From Pseudomaricurvus sp965662505 (GTDB lineage: Bacteria; Pseudomonadota; Gammaproteobacteria; Pseudomonadales; Cellvibrionaceae): a stretch of DNA of 10,517 nucleotides. Every line of letters begins with the position of its first letter. The first letter of the stretch is position 1. Made by a program: the position numbers and the translations under genes. Below, in pieces: positions 1 through 5,891 of the stretch. The DNA lies in contig NZ_CBFIHX010000121.1 in NCBI RefSeq assembly GCF_965662505.1, forward strand, positions 1 through 10,517, read 5' to 3'. Under the pieces are notes generated by a model that searched no databases, was not told the DNA's origin, and was given only the letters and a program-made list of their open reading frames with translations.

Positions 1-1
1 C

Positions 2-1249
2 ACCAGCGAACAGGAACAATTGAACAGCCAGCTGTACATCCTGCTGGGAGCAGCTGAAGTTCAGAATGGACAACTGTGGTTACCGGAACAACTGCACGAA
101 CCCCGTTACAACGTTGTGGATTCCGGCCTCTATGCCACGGTCAGCACGCCATCGCAAACACAGCCCGAAGACATTACCAGCTGGAAGCAGCTGTGGCAGT
201 CCGAATCCATCAGCATCCTCAACATCACCCTGCCCTACAACGCCATCGACTTCAGAACCGATCAGCGGGTGATGGAGGCGGCCGGCAACTATTTTCGTCT
301 CACCTACGATCTGTCCTGGGTGGAAAACGATCAGACCACACTGCCCTTGCGATTTCAGGTGTACCACAGTCAGCAAGCGTATAAACAACAGGTGAAAAAG
401 TACCGTCAGCAACTCTGGTACGGCCTGAGCTTTCTCGCGATGGGCTTATTGACGATTCAGGTCATTATTATGCGCTGGGGTTTGAGCCCTTTAAAACGTC
501 TGGCGAAAGAACTGAAGCGCCTGTCTCTCGGTGAGCAATCGCGTCTGGCAGGAGACTACCCCGACGAAATCACCCCGGTCACCGACAGTCTGAATGAAGT
601 GTTGCAACACGAACAGCAACAACGCGAACGCTACCGCAACACACTGGGGGATCTGGCCCACAGCCTGAAAACACCTTTGGCGATCGTACAGGGAGAGCTG
701 CAACGCACGGACATGAATACTCAGCTCGCCAACGAACAACTGGAACACATGTCCGGCATTATTCGTCACCAGTTACAGCGTGCGGTTCTGCAAACCAGTC
801 AGAAACGCCACACGCCGCAAGCGATACGGCCCGTTGCCGAGCGACTGACCAACGCCATGAGCAAGGTTTATCAAGATAAAAACATACACTTTGAACTGAA
901 CATCGACGGCAATCTTCGCTACCCCATCGAAAGTCAGGATCTATTTGAACTGCTCGGCAATTTGATTGAAAACGCCTGTAAATACGGTCGCGATCGTGTT
1001 GAAATCACAGCTCTGGACAAGGACAAGGATCTGTTGATAATGGTCGCCGACAACGGAGCTGGCATCAAAGCTCAGGAACTGGACATCGTTCTGCAACGCG
1101 GTGCCCGCGCCGATACCGCAAAACCCGGGCAGGGCATTGGCCTCGCGGTTTCCACAGATATTGTCAGCGCATACAGCGGCGGTATTCACGTCGGAAACAG
1201 CTCGACGCTGGGCGGAGCTGAATTCCAGATTCGCCTGCCCAGAGACTAA
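2..1249 (+). CDS. PhoQ-like sensor histidine kinase, 5'-truncated by window edge
   Basis: The frame is open to the left edge, so the true start and first membrane helix lie outside; about 415 codons are visible against about 486 in E. coli PhoQ. Visible in order: the rest of a periplasmic sensor domain; a membrane helix at about nt 413-475; a HAMP-like linker starting at 'LSPLKRLAKELKRL'; a DHp helix with H-box 'LGDLAHSLKTPLAIVQGEL' (phosphoacceptor His codon 659-661); and an ATPase domain with N-box 'NLIENACKYG' (959-988), G1 'DNGAGI' (1049-1066) and G2 'GQGIGLA' (1127-1147). The SLKTPLA H-box and the GQGIGLAV glycine loop are typical of PhoQ relatives. The family autophosphorylates and transfers phosphate to an OmpR-type regulator at the inner membrane; here that regulator would be just upstream. 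I see no long acidic cluster like that of enteric PhoQ in the visible sensor part, so the signal is unknown. The last six codons, including the stop, form the first unit of an 18-bp tandem repeat. Confidence 0.88.
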   Translation, partial: TSEQEQLNSQLYILLGAAEVQNGQLWLPEQLHEPRYNVVDSGLYATVSTPSQTQPEDITSWKQLWQSESISILNITLPYNAIDFRTDQRVMEAAGNYFRLTYDLSWVENDQTTLPLRFQVYHSQQAYKQQVKKYRQQLWYGLSFLAMGLLTIQVIIMRWGLSPLKRLAKELKRLSLGEQSRLAGDYPDEITPVTDSLNEVLQHEQQQRERYRNTLGDLAHSLKTPLAIVQGELQRTDMNTQLANEQLEHMSGIIRHQLQRAVLQTSQKRHTPQAIRPVAERLTNAMSKVYQDKNIHFELNIDGNLRYPIESQDLFELLGNLIENACKYGRDRVEITALDKDKDLLIMVADNGAGIKAQELDIVLQRGARADTAKPGQGIGLAVSTDIVSAYSGGIHVGNSSTLGGAEFQIRLPRD

Positions 1250-1303
1250 CTCTTGCCCAGAGACTAACTTCTGCTTCAAGACTGACTTCTGCCTGGGGCT
1301 CAC
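1232..1303 (+). repeat. 18-bp tandem repeat that reiterates the stop codon of the PhoQ-like gene
   Basis: Four 18-bp units follow without a gap: 1232-1249, 1250-1267, 1268-1285 and 1286-1303. The first two share the exact 16-mer TGCCCAGAGACTAACT (1236-1251 and 1254-1269); the third and fourth are increasingly diverged. Because 18 is a multiple of three, the gene's frame repeats as LPRD-stop, LPRD-stop, LLQD-stop, with in-frame stops at 1247-1249 (TAA), 1265-1267 (TAA) and 1283-1285 (TGA). The fourth unit has lost the stop. This is most simply slippage duplication of the 3' end of the gene. Confidence 0.85.
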
Positions 1304-1474
1304 TCTGCCGCGAAACCAGCTCAGATAGACAAGGACGACAATCTGCATGATACTCATGCTTACCAATATCCAAACCCGCTTATCCAATCCAGTATTTGAT
1401 ACCCAAAAAAGAATGACCAGCCGTTCACGCTTTATTCTTTCAATCGTTTGTATGAAACGATAGGATCGAGGCAC
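1250..1474 (-). other. doubtful membrane-like reading frame in the gap left of the receptor gene
   Basis: On the minus strand a frame opens with GTG (1472-1474) and is free of stops through this gap, continuing antisense into the PhoQ-like gene. Its first part reads as a basic N-terminus, then a hydrophobic stretch 'VWILVSMSIMQIVVLVYL' flanked by KR and RGR, which looks like one membrane helix. Only a weak GGTG-like ribosome site precedes the GTG. The downstream part is the reverse of the 18-bp repeat and then antisense to a well-supported kinase, so the frame as a whole is not credible. It could be a small-gene remnant that lost its stop, or chance. I recognise no family. Confidence 0.12.
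1443..1461. promoter_or_regulatory. perfect 7-bp-arm inverted repeat upstream of the receptor gene, operator candidate
   Basis: ATCGTTT (1443-1449), spacer GTATG, AAACGAT (1455-1461). It lies about 100 bp upstream of the receptor start with no T-tract after it, so it is not an obvious terminator. The size and symmetry suit a dimeric repressor site such as that of a TetR- or LacI-type protein, but no such regulator is in the window. No Fur-like site is seen. Confidence 0.3.
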
Positions 1475-1513
1475 GCTATATCACCAATGGCAAACCAATA
1501 ACAATATATAGCG
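1474..1513. promoter_or_regulatory. second inverted repeat, widely spaced 8-bp arms, upstream of the receptor gene
   Basis: CGCTATAT (1474-1481) and ATATAGCG (1506-1513) are perfect complements separated by 24 bp, 45 bp upstream of the receptor ATG. The arms could form a looped leader hairpin or two half-sites. The AT-rich right arm also resembles a -10 element, but I find no convincing -35 at the right distance. Confidence 0.25.
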
Positions 1514-1558
1514 CCGTCTGAACAATAAAACCAATGACACTAAAAAGAGCACCACTTC

Positions 1559-4060
1559 ATGAGTGATACAACCATCCTTAGCGCAACAAGCCCTGTTGCG
1601 ATGACGAAAAACGCCCTGAAATCATTGCCCCTGAAAACACTGCCCCTGGCTATTGCGGTTGCCGCACTTTCTCCTTTCAGCGTCATGCAAGCCAACGCTT
1701 CTTCCCTGATGGAAGAAGTCGTCGTTACTGCACAGAAACGTGAGGAAAACCTCCAAACCGTTCCTATTTCAATTTCTGCTTTCAGCGGGGATGCCCTGAA
1801 AGAGATGGGTGCAGAATCTGTTAGTGACCTCGGTCGTGCTACAGCCGGCGTCTCCATGAACAACGAGAGCGTCACTCAGCCAGCGTACAATGTTCGCGGT
1901 ATTCAGACTGACGACTTCACCGTAGGTTCCGATCCAGCCGTTGCCCTGTACGTAGACGGCGTTTATGCCGCTCGCGGTGCCGGTGCCGAGATTCCGCTGG
2001 ACGATGTTGAGCGTATTGAAATTCTGAAAGGCCCTCAGGGAACCCTGTTCGGTCGCAACGCCACAGGCGGTGCCATCAACTACATCACCAAGAAGCCTTC
2101 ACTTGAAGGACAAGAGGGTTCAGTTACCGGCAGCCTCGGTAATTTCGACCGTAAAAAGCTGGACTTCAGCTACAACACCCCACTGACCGACACCCTCGCT
2201 ATTCGTGTTGGCGGCTCGGTTAATCGCCGCGATGGCTATCTGGAAAACGCCAATGGCCGCGATCTGAACGATATCGACCGCCAGTCATTCCGCGCCTCCA
2301 TTTTGTGGGAGCCCAATGACAAGGCTCAAATTCTTTGGCGTGGTGAATACAGTGATATGAGCCAGGGTTCCGGCACCGTCACCACCACCACAGAGAGCGT
2401 TTATAACGCCGGAGTCTATGATGAGCCCTACGATCTGTATGGCGACATCAGTACGGACGTACAATCGCTGGAAGAGCGTGACCTGTTTGGTACCTCACTG
2501 GAATTTAATTATTTCTTCGATAACGCCACGTTCACATCCCTGACGGCCTGGCGCAGTATGAATGTGAACTTCATTAACGATGAAGATGGCTCTTCTGACC
2601 CCGGCCACTACTTCGCCTCAGAAAACATCGACGACCAGGATCAGTTCAGTCAGGAATTCCGCCTGACCGGTGACACCGAGAATTTGAAATGGACTCTGGG
2701 TGCCACCTACAGCCGCGAGCACGTAGATCACACCACCGATGTCATTTCCAATACCAGCACGCTGGAGAATTTCGCTATTTTCTCTGGCCTGCTTGACAAT
2801 ATTGACGCCTTTGCGCCATTTGGTTTCCCAGGCGCTGTGCTGGGCTTAGACAACAATTCCACCGACAAACAAATTGCTGAGGTCGTCAACAGCGTACGCG
2901 CGCTTGAAGACGCTAATGGCGTACAAGGCTTGTCTTTGGCTCAGTTCCTCGGCGGACTCACGGGGCTAGACCCATTTACCCTGCTGCCAGACATTCAGGG
3001 CAATCTCACCGAAGACCCGAACTGGATGGAATCGGTACACAATACCGGCACTTATGAAAGCACCGCCATTTACGGCGATGCGACCTACTCAGTAACTGAG
3101 AACCTGAACATTACCGCCGGCCTTCGTTACACCTACGACGAGAAAGAATTTACCGTAGATACTGGCTATAACCCAAATAACTATCTTTTTATAAATCCAC
3201 TGACTAGCCAACCTCAACCCATGGGTCTGTTCTTTTACAATAACGGCCTTGATGGCGGCAATGTTCCACAAAAATACAGCGATGACTGGGGCGCACTGTC
3301 CGGCCGTTTTGTAGTGGATTACATGTTTGACGACGGCACCCTGGTGTACGGTTCTGTAGCCACTGGCTTTAAGTCCGGCGGTTTCAACAGTCTGAGCTTT
3401 GGCCCCGGTGTCGAACCTTCCTTTGATCAGGAAGAAGTGACCAACTACGAGCTGGGCTATAAAAGCGAGTTTATGGACGGCAAAATGCGCTTTAACGCCT
3501 CCGCTTACTTCTACCAGTACGACAACAAGCAAGATCTGAATCTGATCGGTTCTCCAATTCCAAGCTATAACATCACCACGCTGGATGCCGAAGGCAAGGG
3601 TGTGGATATGGAGCTGTACTGGTCTGTCACCGATCAATGGTTTGTATCCGCCAACTACAGTTACATCAAAACTGAAATCACCGGTTATGACGTAATCCTC
3701 AACGAAGAAGACGAGACCGGCGAGTCGTTAACAAACACTCCCGAGAACAGTTTCTACCTGATGACGGAATACACCATCCCGTTTGATTCGGCTGGTGATC
3801 TGGTACTTCGCGCTGACTACAGCTGGGTGGATGAAGCAGACGGTTCGTTCCGTGATCGACTGGACTCTTACGACCGCATCAATGCCCGCGCTACCTTTAA
3901 CAGCGCCAGTGATAGCTGGTCCGCGTCTCTGTGGGTCAACAACCTGACCGACGAAGAAGATATTCGTGATTTTGTCGGCCCGGGTGGAGCTCTTGGTTCA
4001 TACACCGTGGCTCGTCGTCTGCCACGGATGTACGGTCTGGATGTCACCTACCGGTTCTGA
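1559..4060 (+). CDS. TonB-dependent outer-membrane receptor
   Basis: An 833-residue outer-membrane transporter that would use TonB/ExbBD energy to import a ligand across the outer membrane. A signal peptide with a hydrophobic core at about residues 27-42 is probably cleaved at ANA|SS (47/48). A TonB-box-like 'MEEVVVTA' (51-58) follows, then the plug domain (about 60-180) with 'RIEILKGPQGTLFGRNATGG', then a beta-barrel of alternating aromatic strands ending in the terminal strand 'MYGLDVTYRF' with the C-terminal Phe needed for barrel insertion. AGAG at 1546-1549, 9 nt upstream, supports the ATG at 1559; Met15 (1601) would still leave a full signal peptide. A long loop at about residues 395-495, rich in hydrophobic residues, is unusually large. 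No regulator or TonB gene is adjacent. The ligand cannot be read from sequence; this receptor class is often annotated as iron-complex receptor, but marine relatives also take up other organic compounds. Confidence 0.93.
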   Translation: MSDTTILSATSPVAMTKNALKSLPLKTLPLAIAVAALSPFSVMQANASSLMEEVVVTAQKREENLQTVPISISAFSGDALKEMGAESVSDLGRATAGVSMNNESVTQPAYNVRGIQTDDFTVGSDPAVALYVDGVYAARGAGAEIPLDDVERIEILKGPQGTLFGRNATGGAINYITKKPSLEGQEGSVTGSLGNFDRKKLDFSYNTPLTDTLAIRVGGSVNRRDGYLENANGRDLNDIDRQSFRASILWEPNDKAQILWRGEYSDMSQGSGTVTTTTESVYNAGVYDEPYDLYGDISTDVQSLEERDLFGTSLEFNYFFDNATFTSLTAWRSMNVNFINDEDGSSDPGHYFASENIDDQDQFSQEFRLTGDTENLKWTLGATYSREHVDHTTDVISNTSTLENFAIFSGLLDNIDAFAPFGFPGAVLGLDNNSTDKQIAEVVNSVRALEDANGVQGLSLAQFLGGLTGLDPFTLLPDIQGNLTEDPNWMESVHNTGTYESTAIYGDATYSVTENLNITAGLRYTYDEKEFTVDTGYNPNNYLFINPLTSQPQPMGLFFYNNGLDGGNVPQKYSDDWGALSGRFVVDYMFDDGTLVYGSVATGFKSGGFNSLSFGPGVEPSFDQEEVTNYELGYKSEFMDGKMRFNASAYFYQYDNKQDLNLIGSPIPSYNITTLDAEGKGVDMELYWSVTDQWFVSANYSYIKTEITGYDVILNEEDETGESLTNTPENSFYLMTEYTIPFDSAGDLVLRADYSWVDEADGSFRDRLDSYDRINARATFNSASDSWSASLWVNNLTDEEDIRDFVGPGGALGSYTVARRLPRMYGLDVTYRF

Positions 4061-4084
4061 TTTTTTCTAAATCAGTGTCCTAAC

Positions 4085-4115
4085 AAAAAAACCGGCTTTA
4101 TAAGCCGGTTTTTTT
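4085..4115. terminator. bidirectional Rho-independent terminator between receptor and SDR genes
   Basis: AACCGGCTT (4090-4098), loop TAT, AAGCCGGTT (4102-4110): a perfect 9-bp GC-rich stem flanked by an A-run on the left and a T-run on the right. It therefore works for the receptor gene (+) and the convergent SDR gene (-) and occupies the 83 bp between their stop codons. Confidence 0.92.
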
Positions 4116-4143
4116 ATGGCTTGCCGACTTGCACCTCTCACAA

Positions 4144-4950
4144 TCACATCGACGCAAACCCCATCAGGGCGTGGCTCATACCGCCACAACCACCCTGGGA
4201 CCAACCTCCATCCACCGGTAGAATCACTCCACTGACGTAGGTCGCCATATCCGATCCCAAAAACAAACAGGCATTGGCAATGTCCGTGGTTTCACCCATC
4301 CGTTTTAAAGGCACAGAATCTACCGTCAGCTGCCGTAGCTCTTCCGTCGGCGCCAGTCGATCCATACCCTCCGTTTTATCGATAGGCCCCGGCACCACAG
4401 AATTGATGCGAATGCCTTCGGGCCCCCACTCCATCGCCAGAGTCCGCGTCACCATATCGACCCCCGCCTTGGCAGCACAGACGTGGGATTGTGCCATCAT
4501 CGGCAGAAAAGCCTGGGGTGCCGAGATGTTAATCACACTGGCGCCCGGTTTTTTCAGATACTCGTAAGCCCCCTTCATCACATGAAAGGTGCCCAGCAGG
4601 TCTATCTCGACCACGGCCTTGAACGCATTGGTGGACATGCCCTTGGCCGTTGCCGGAAAATTCCCCGCAGCACCCGATACCAGCACATCGAAATCACCAA
4701 ATGCCTGATGCACTTCAGCCAGACCCGCCACGATGGCTTCCGGATTGCGCACATCAGCACTGAACCCCATCGCTTCAGCACCCAGTGCCTGAAGGCATTT
4801 CACCGTATCATCCACCTTATCCTGTGATCGGCTTGCAACCGCCACTCTGGCCCCCTGACGGGCAAACTCTTCTGCGACACCGCGGTTGATACCGCTGGTC
4901 CCGCCCACCACCACCACCGTTTTACCGGTAAAATCCAGTGTTATAGCCAT
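4144..4950 (-). CDS. SDR-family oxidoreductase, 2,4-dienoyl-CoA reductase-like
   Basis: A 268-residue Rossmann-fold dehydrogenase. The dinucleotide site is 'VVVVGGTSGINRG' (12-24), with Asn where the usual third Gly of TGxxxGIG lies; a following 'ASRS' suggests NADP(H) preference. The 'AAGNF' (94-98), 'IDLLGTFHV' and 'AMEWGPEGIRINSVVPGPI' segments match the pattern of peroxisomal-type 2,4-dienoyl-CoA reductases, which reduce dienoyl-CoA in beta-oxidation of polyunsaturated acyl chains. Ser143 and Lys161 are present, but the classical YxxxK Tyr is Val157, as is also the case in that family, where catalysis is arranged differently. The tail is Gly- and Met-rich. I prefer the ATG at 4950 because AGGAG lies 6 nt upstream; an in-frame ATG at 4968 would add six residues but has only a weak site. 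It converges with the receptor gene. Exact substrate is inferred only. Confidence 0.85.
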   Translation of the reverse strand: MAITLDFTGKTVVVVGGTSGINRGVAEEFARQGARVAVASRSQDKVDDTVKCLQALGAEAMGFSADVRNPEAIVAGLAEVHQAFGDFDVLVSGAAGNFPATAKGMSTNAFKAVVEIDLLGTFHVMKGAYEYLKKPGASVINISAPQAFLPMMAQSHVCAAKAGVDMVTRTLAMEWGPEGIRINSVVPGPIDKTEGMDRLAPTEELRQLTVDSVPLKRMGETTDIANACLFLGSDMATYVSGVILPVDGGWSQGGCGGMSHALMGFASM

Positions 4951-4956
4951 ACCGCT

Positions 4957-4961
4957 CTCCT
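4957..4961 (-). promoter_or_regulatory. Shine-Dalgarno site that decides the SDR start
   Basis: The minus strand reads AGGAG, then AGCGGT, then ATG at 4950. This strong, well-spaced site lies between the two candidate ATG codons and favours the downstream one. Confidence 0.75.
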
Positions 4962-4976
4962 GTTGCATTTTATTCT

Positions 4977-5070
4977 TCAGGTGTCTTGATGCTTAGGTTT
5001 TTCAGAACTTAGGTTATTGAGAACTCAGGTTATTCAGAACCCAGGTCATTGAGAACTCAGGTTATTCAGG
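4977..5070. repeat. 16-bp tandem repeat array in the SDR gene leader
   Basis: Units on the plus strand begin at 4977 (diverged), 4993, 5009, 5025, 5041 and 5057 (partial, to 5070). Consensus is YYAGGTTATTSAGAAC. The four full units 4993-5056 are near identical, and the S position alternates C, G, C, G, C along the array, giving a 32-bp higher-order period. Sixteen is not a multiple of three, so the array does not encode a repeated peptide. It sits 16 bp upstream of the SDR ribosome site, so it is either in the 5' untranslated leader or among promoter elements. Confidence 0.9.
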
Positions 5071-5140
5071 CGCCTTGCTGCGTAACTTAATCATCTCCGC
5101 CTGTGGATGAGATAAGTGTAGTCTGGAACTGGAGCTTGAA

Positions 5141-5151
5141 CCTGAGTCAGG
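5141..5151. promoter_or_regulatory. short palindrome CCTGAGTCAGG between divergent genes
   Basis: CCTGA and TCAGG are complementary around a central G. It lies 70 bp beyond the tandem array and shares the TCAGG core of the 16-bp unit. It could be an operator between the SDR gene and the divergent exported-protein gene, but it is short enough to be chance. Confidence 0.2.
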
Positions 5152-5180
5152 AAAGATAAGCAGGGGGTCAATGTCGCTAA

Positions 5181-5209
5181 TTGCAACATGCCATATAACC
5201 CGATAGAAT
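5181..5209 (+). promoter_or_regulatory. predicted sigma-70-type promoter for the exported-protein gene
   Basis: A -35 TTGCAA (5181-5186), a 17-bp spacer and a -10 TAGAAT (5204-5209, five of six to consensus). A start near 5216 would leave a leader of about 50 nt before the ATG at 5266. This is a pattern match only. Confidence 0.5.
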
Positions 5210-5265
5210 CTGCCAAACGCTCAAAAATCAATCAAAATAATCCTTTGCGTAGATGAGATCCGACT

Positions 5266-5757
5266 ATGATGAACGTTAAATCTTCCCTGTTTGCCCTAAG
5301 TATCTGCTTTGCCCTTCCTCTGACCAGCGCTCAGGCCGAGACCCGATCTGATGCACAACAAGCTCTGAACGCCTTGAGCGGCAGCGTCGCCAGCGCCGAA
5401 CTGGCTCTGTCTGTTGCCGGAGCAAACCAGGCCATCCGCGAAGTACAAACGCAAGATGCCATCAATCAACTGTCTGCCAGCGTGGCTCAGGCCGATCTGT
5501 CCATTGCTCTGGCCAATGCCAACGAGACGATCAAAGCGACAGATAACGGTCAGATGTTGAACGAATTGGATGCCCTACTGAACGGCATGGATGACCATCA
5601 AGTGTCAGAACTGATCAGCGCCGTGGTATCCGAGCGCCCGGGACTGGCTGCGGATGTACAAACGCTGGCTCTGAACGCCGGCTTTCAGGAAGACATGGTG
5701 GCCTCGTCCATCATCAGTGGTATCAGTGACGCACCGGCTACCGCTGCAGGTCAATAA
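5266..5757 (+). CDS. small exported Ala-rich protein with internal duplication, unknown function
   Basis: A 163-residue protein I do not recognise. It starts with a clear signal peptide (Lys5, hydrophobic 8-19) with likely cleavage at AQA|E (24/25); the Cys at residue 14 is not in a lipobox, so the product should be soluble in the periplasm or secreted. The mature part has two copies of a 25-residue unit, residues 33-57 and 65-89, offset by 32 residues with 13 of 25 positions identical (shared pattern A-N-LS-SVA-A-L). Both look amphipathic and helical, perhaps a helical bundle or coiled coil. The C-terminal half is also helix-like, with 'ISAVVSERPGLAADVQTLAL'. The tail is Ala/Thr-rich. A weak GAGA ribosome site lies 7 nt upstream; a second ATG follows directly at 5269. 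A good promoter precedes it and a strong terminator follows, so it is monocistronic. No catalytic motif is visible, and a structural or chaperone-like role is guesswork. Confidence 0.8.
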   Translation: MMNVKSSLFALSICFALPLTSAQAETRSDAQQALNALSGSVASAELALSVAGANQAIREVQTQDAINQLSASVAQADLSIALANANETIKATDNGQMLNELDALLNGMDDHQVSELISAVVSERPGLAADVQTLALNAGFQEDMVASSIISGISDAPATAAGQ

Positions 5758-5781
5758 TGGCGGTTCTGTCTTAACGTCTCT

Positions 5782-5799
5782 TCTACTCAATGAAGTAGA
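5782..5799. promoter_or_regulatory. small hairpin after the exported-protein gene
   Basis: TCTACT (5782-5787), loop CAATGA, AGTAGA (5794-5799). This 6-bp stem has no T-tract and sits between the stop codon and the main terminator; it may only protect or shape the transcript end. Confidence 0.25.
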
Positions 5800-5827
5800 C
5801 CTGTGATGAGTTAGACCAGTTTAGACA

Positions 5828-5865
5828 GACACAAAAAAAGCGCCGTATGGCGCTTTTTTTGTGTC
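5828..5865. terminator. bidirectional Rho-independent terminator between exported-protein gene and nadE
   Basis: Perfect 17-bp arms GACACAAAAAAAGCGCC (5828-5844) and GGCGCTTTTTTTGTGTC (5849-5865) around the loop GTAT. The GCGCC core with A-run on one side and T-run on the other ends both the plus-strand gene and nadE on the minus strand. It is an unusually long perfect stem. Confidence 0.93.
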
Positions 5866-5891
5866 TTGCTTGTATCAACGAGGCAATCCAA

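Noticed and set aside
1250..1558. Fur-box-like site upstream of the TonB-dependent receptor
   Set aside because: I looked for GATAAT-type hexamers in the gap and found no run resembling the 19-bp consensus, so iron control is not claimed.
1559..1603. Internal Met15 as the true receptor start
   Set aside because: It remains possible, but a better-placed AGAG precedes the ATG at 1559, and nothing favours the internal codon strongly.
3089..3637. Long minus-strand open frame inside the receptor gene
   Set aside because: It is fully antisense to a receptor with continuous, recognisable plug and barrel features and shows no domain of its own.
4977..5070. CRISPR-like array
   Set aside because: Units are directly tandem with no unique spacers, only 16 bp long, and no cas genes are nearby.
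5302..5310. Possible lipoprotein signal at Cys14 of the exported protein
   Set aside because: The residues before Cys (L-S-I) do not fit a lipobox because the -1 position is Ile, and a better signal-peptidase I site AQA|E follows.
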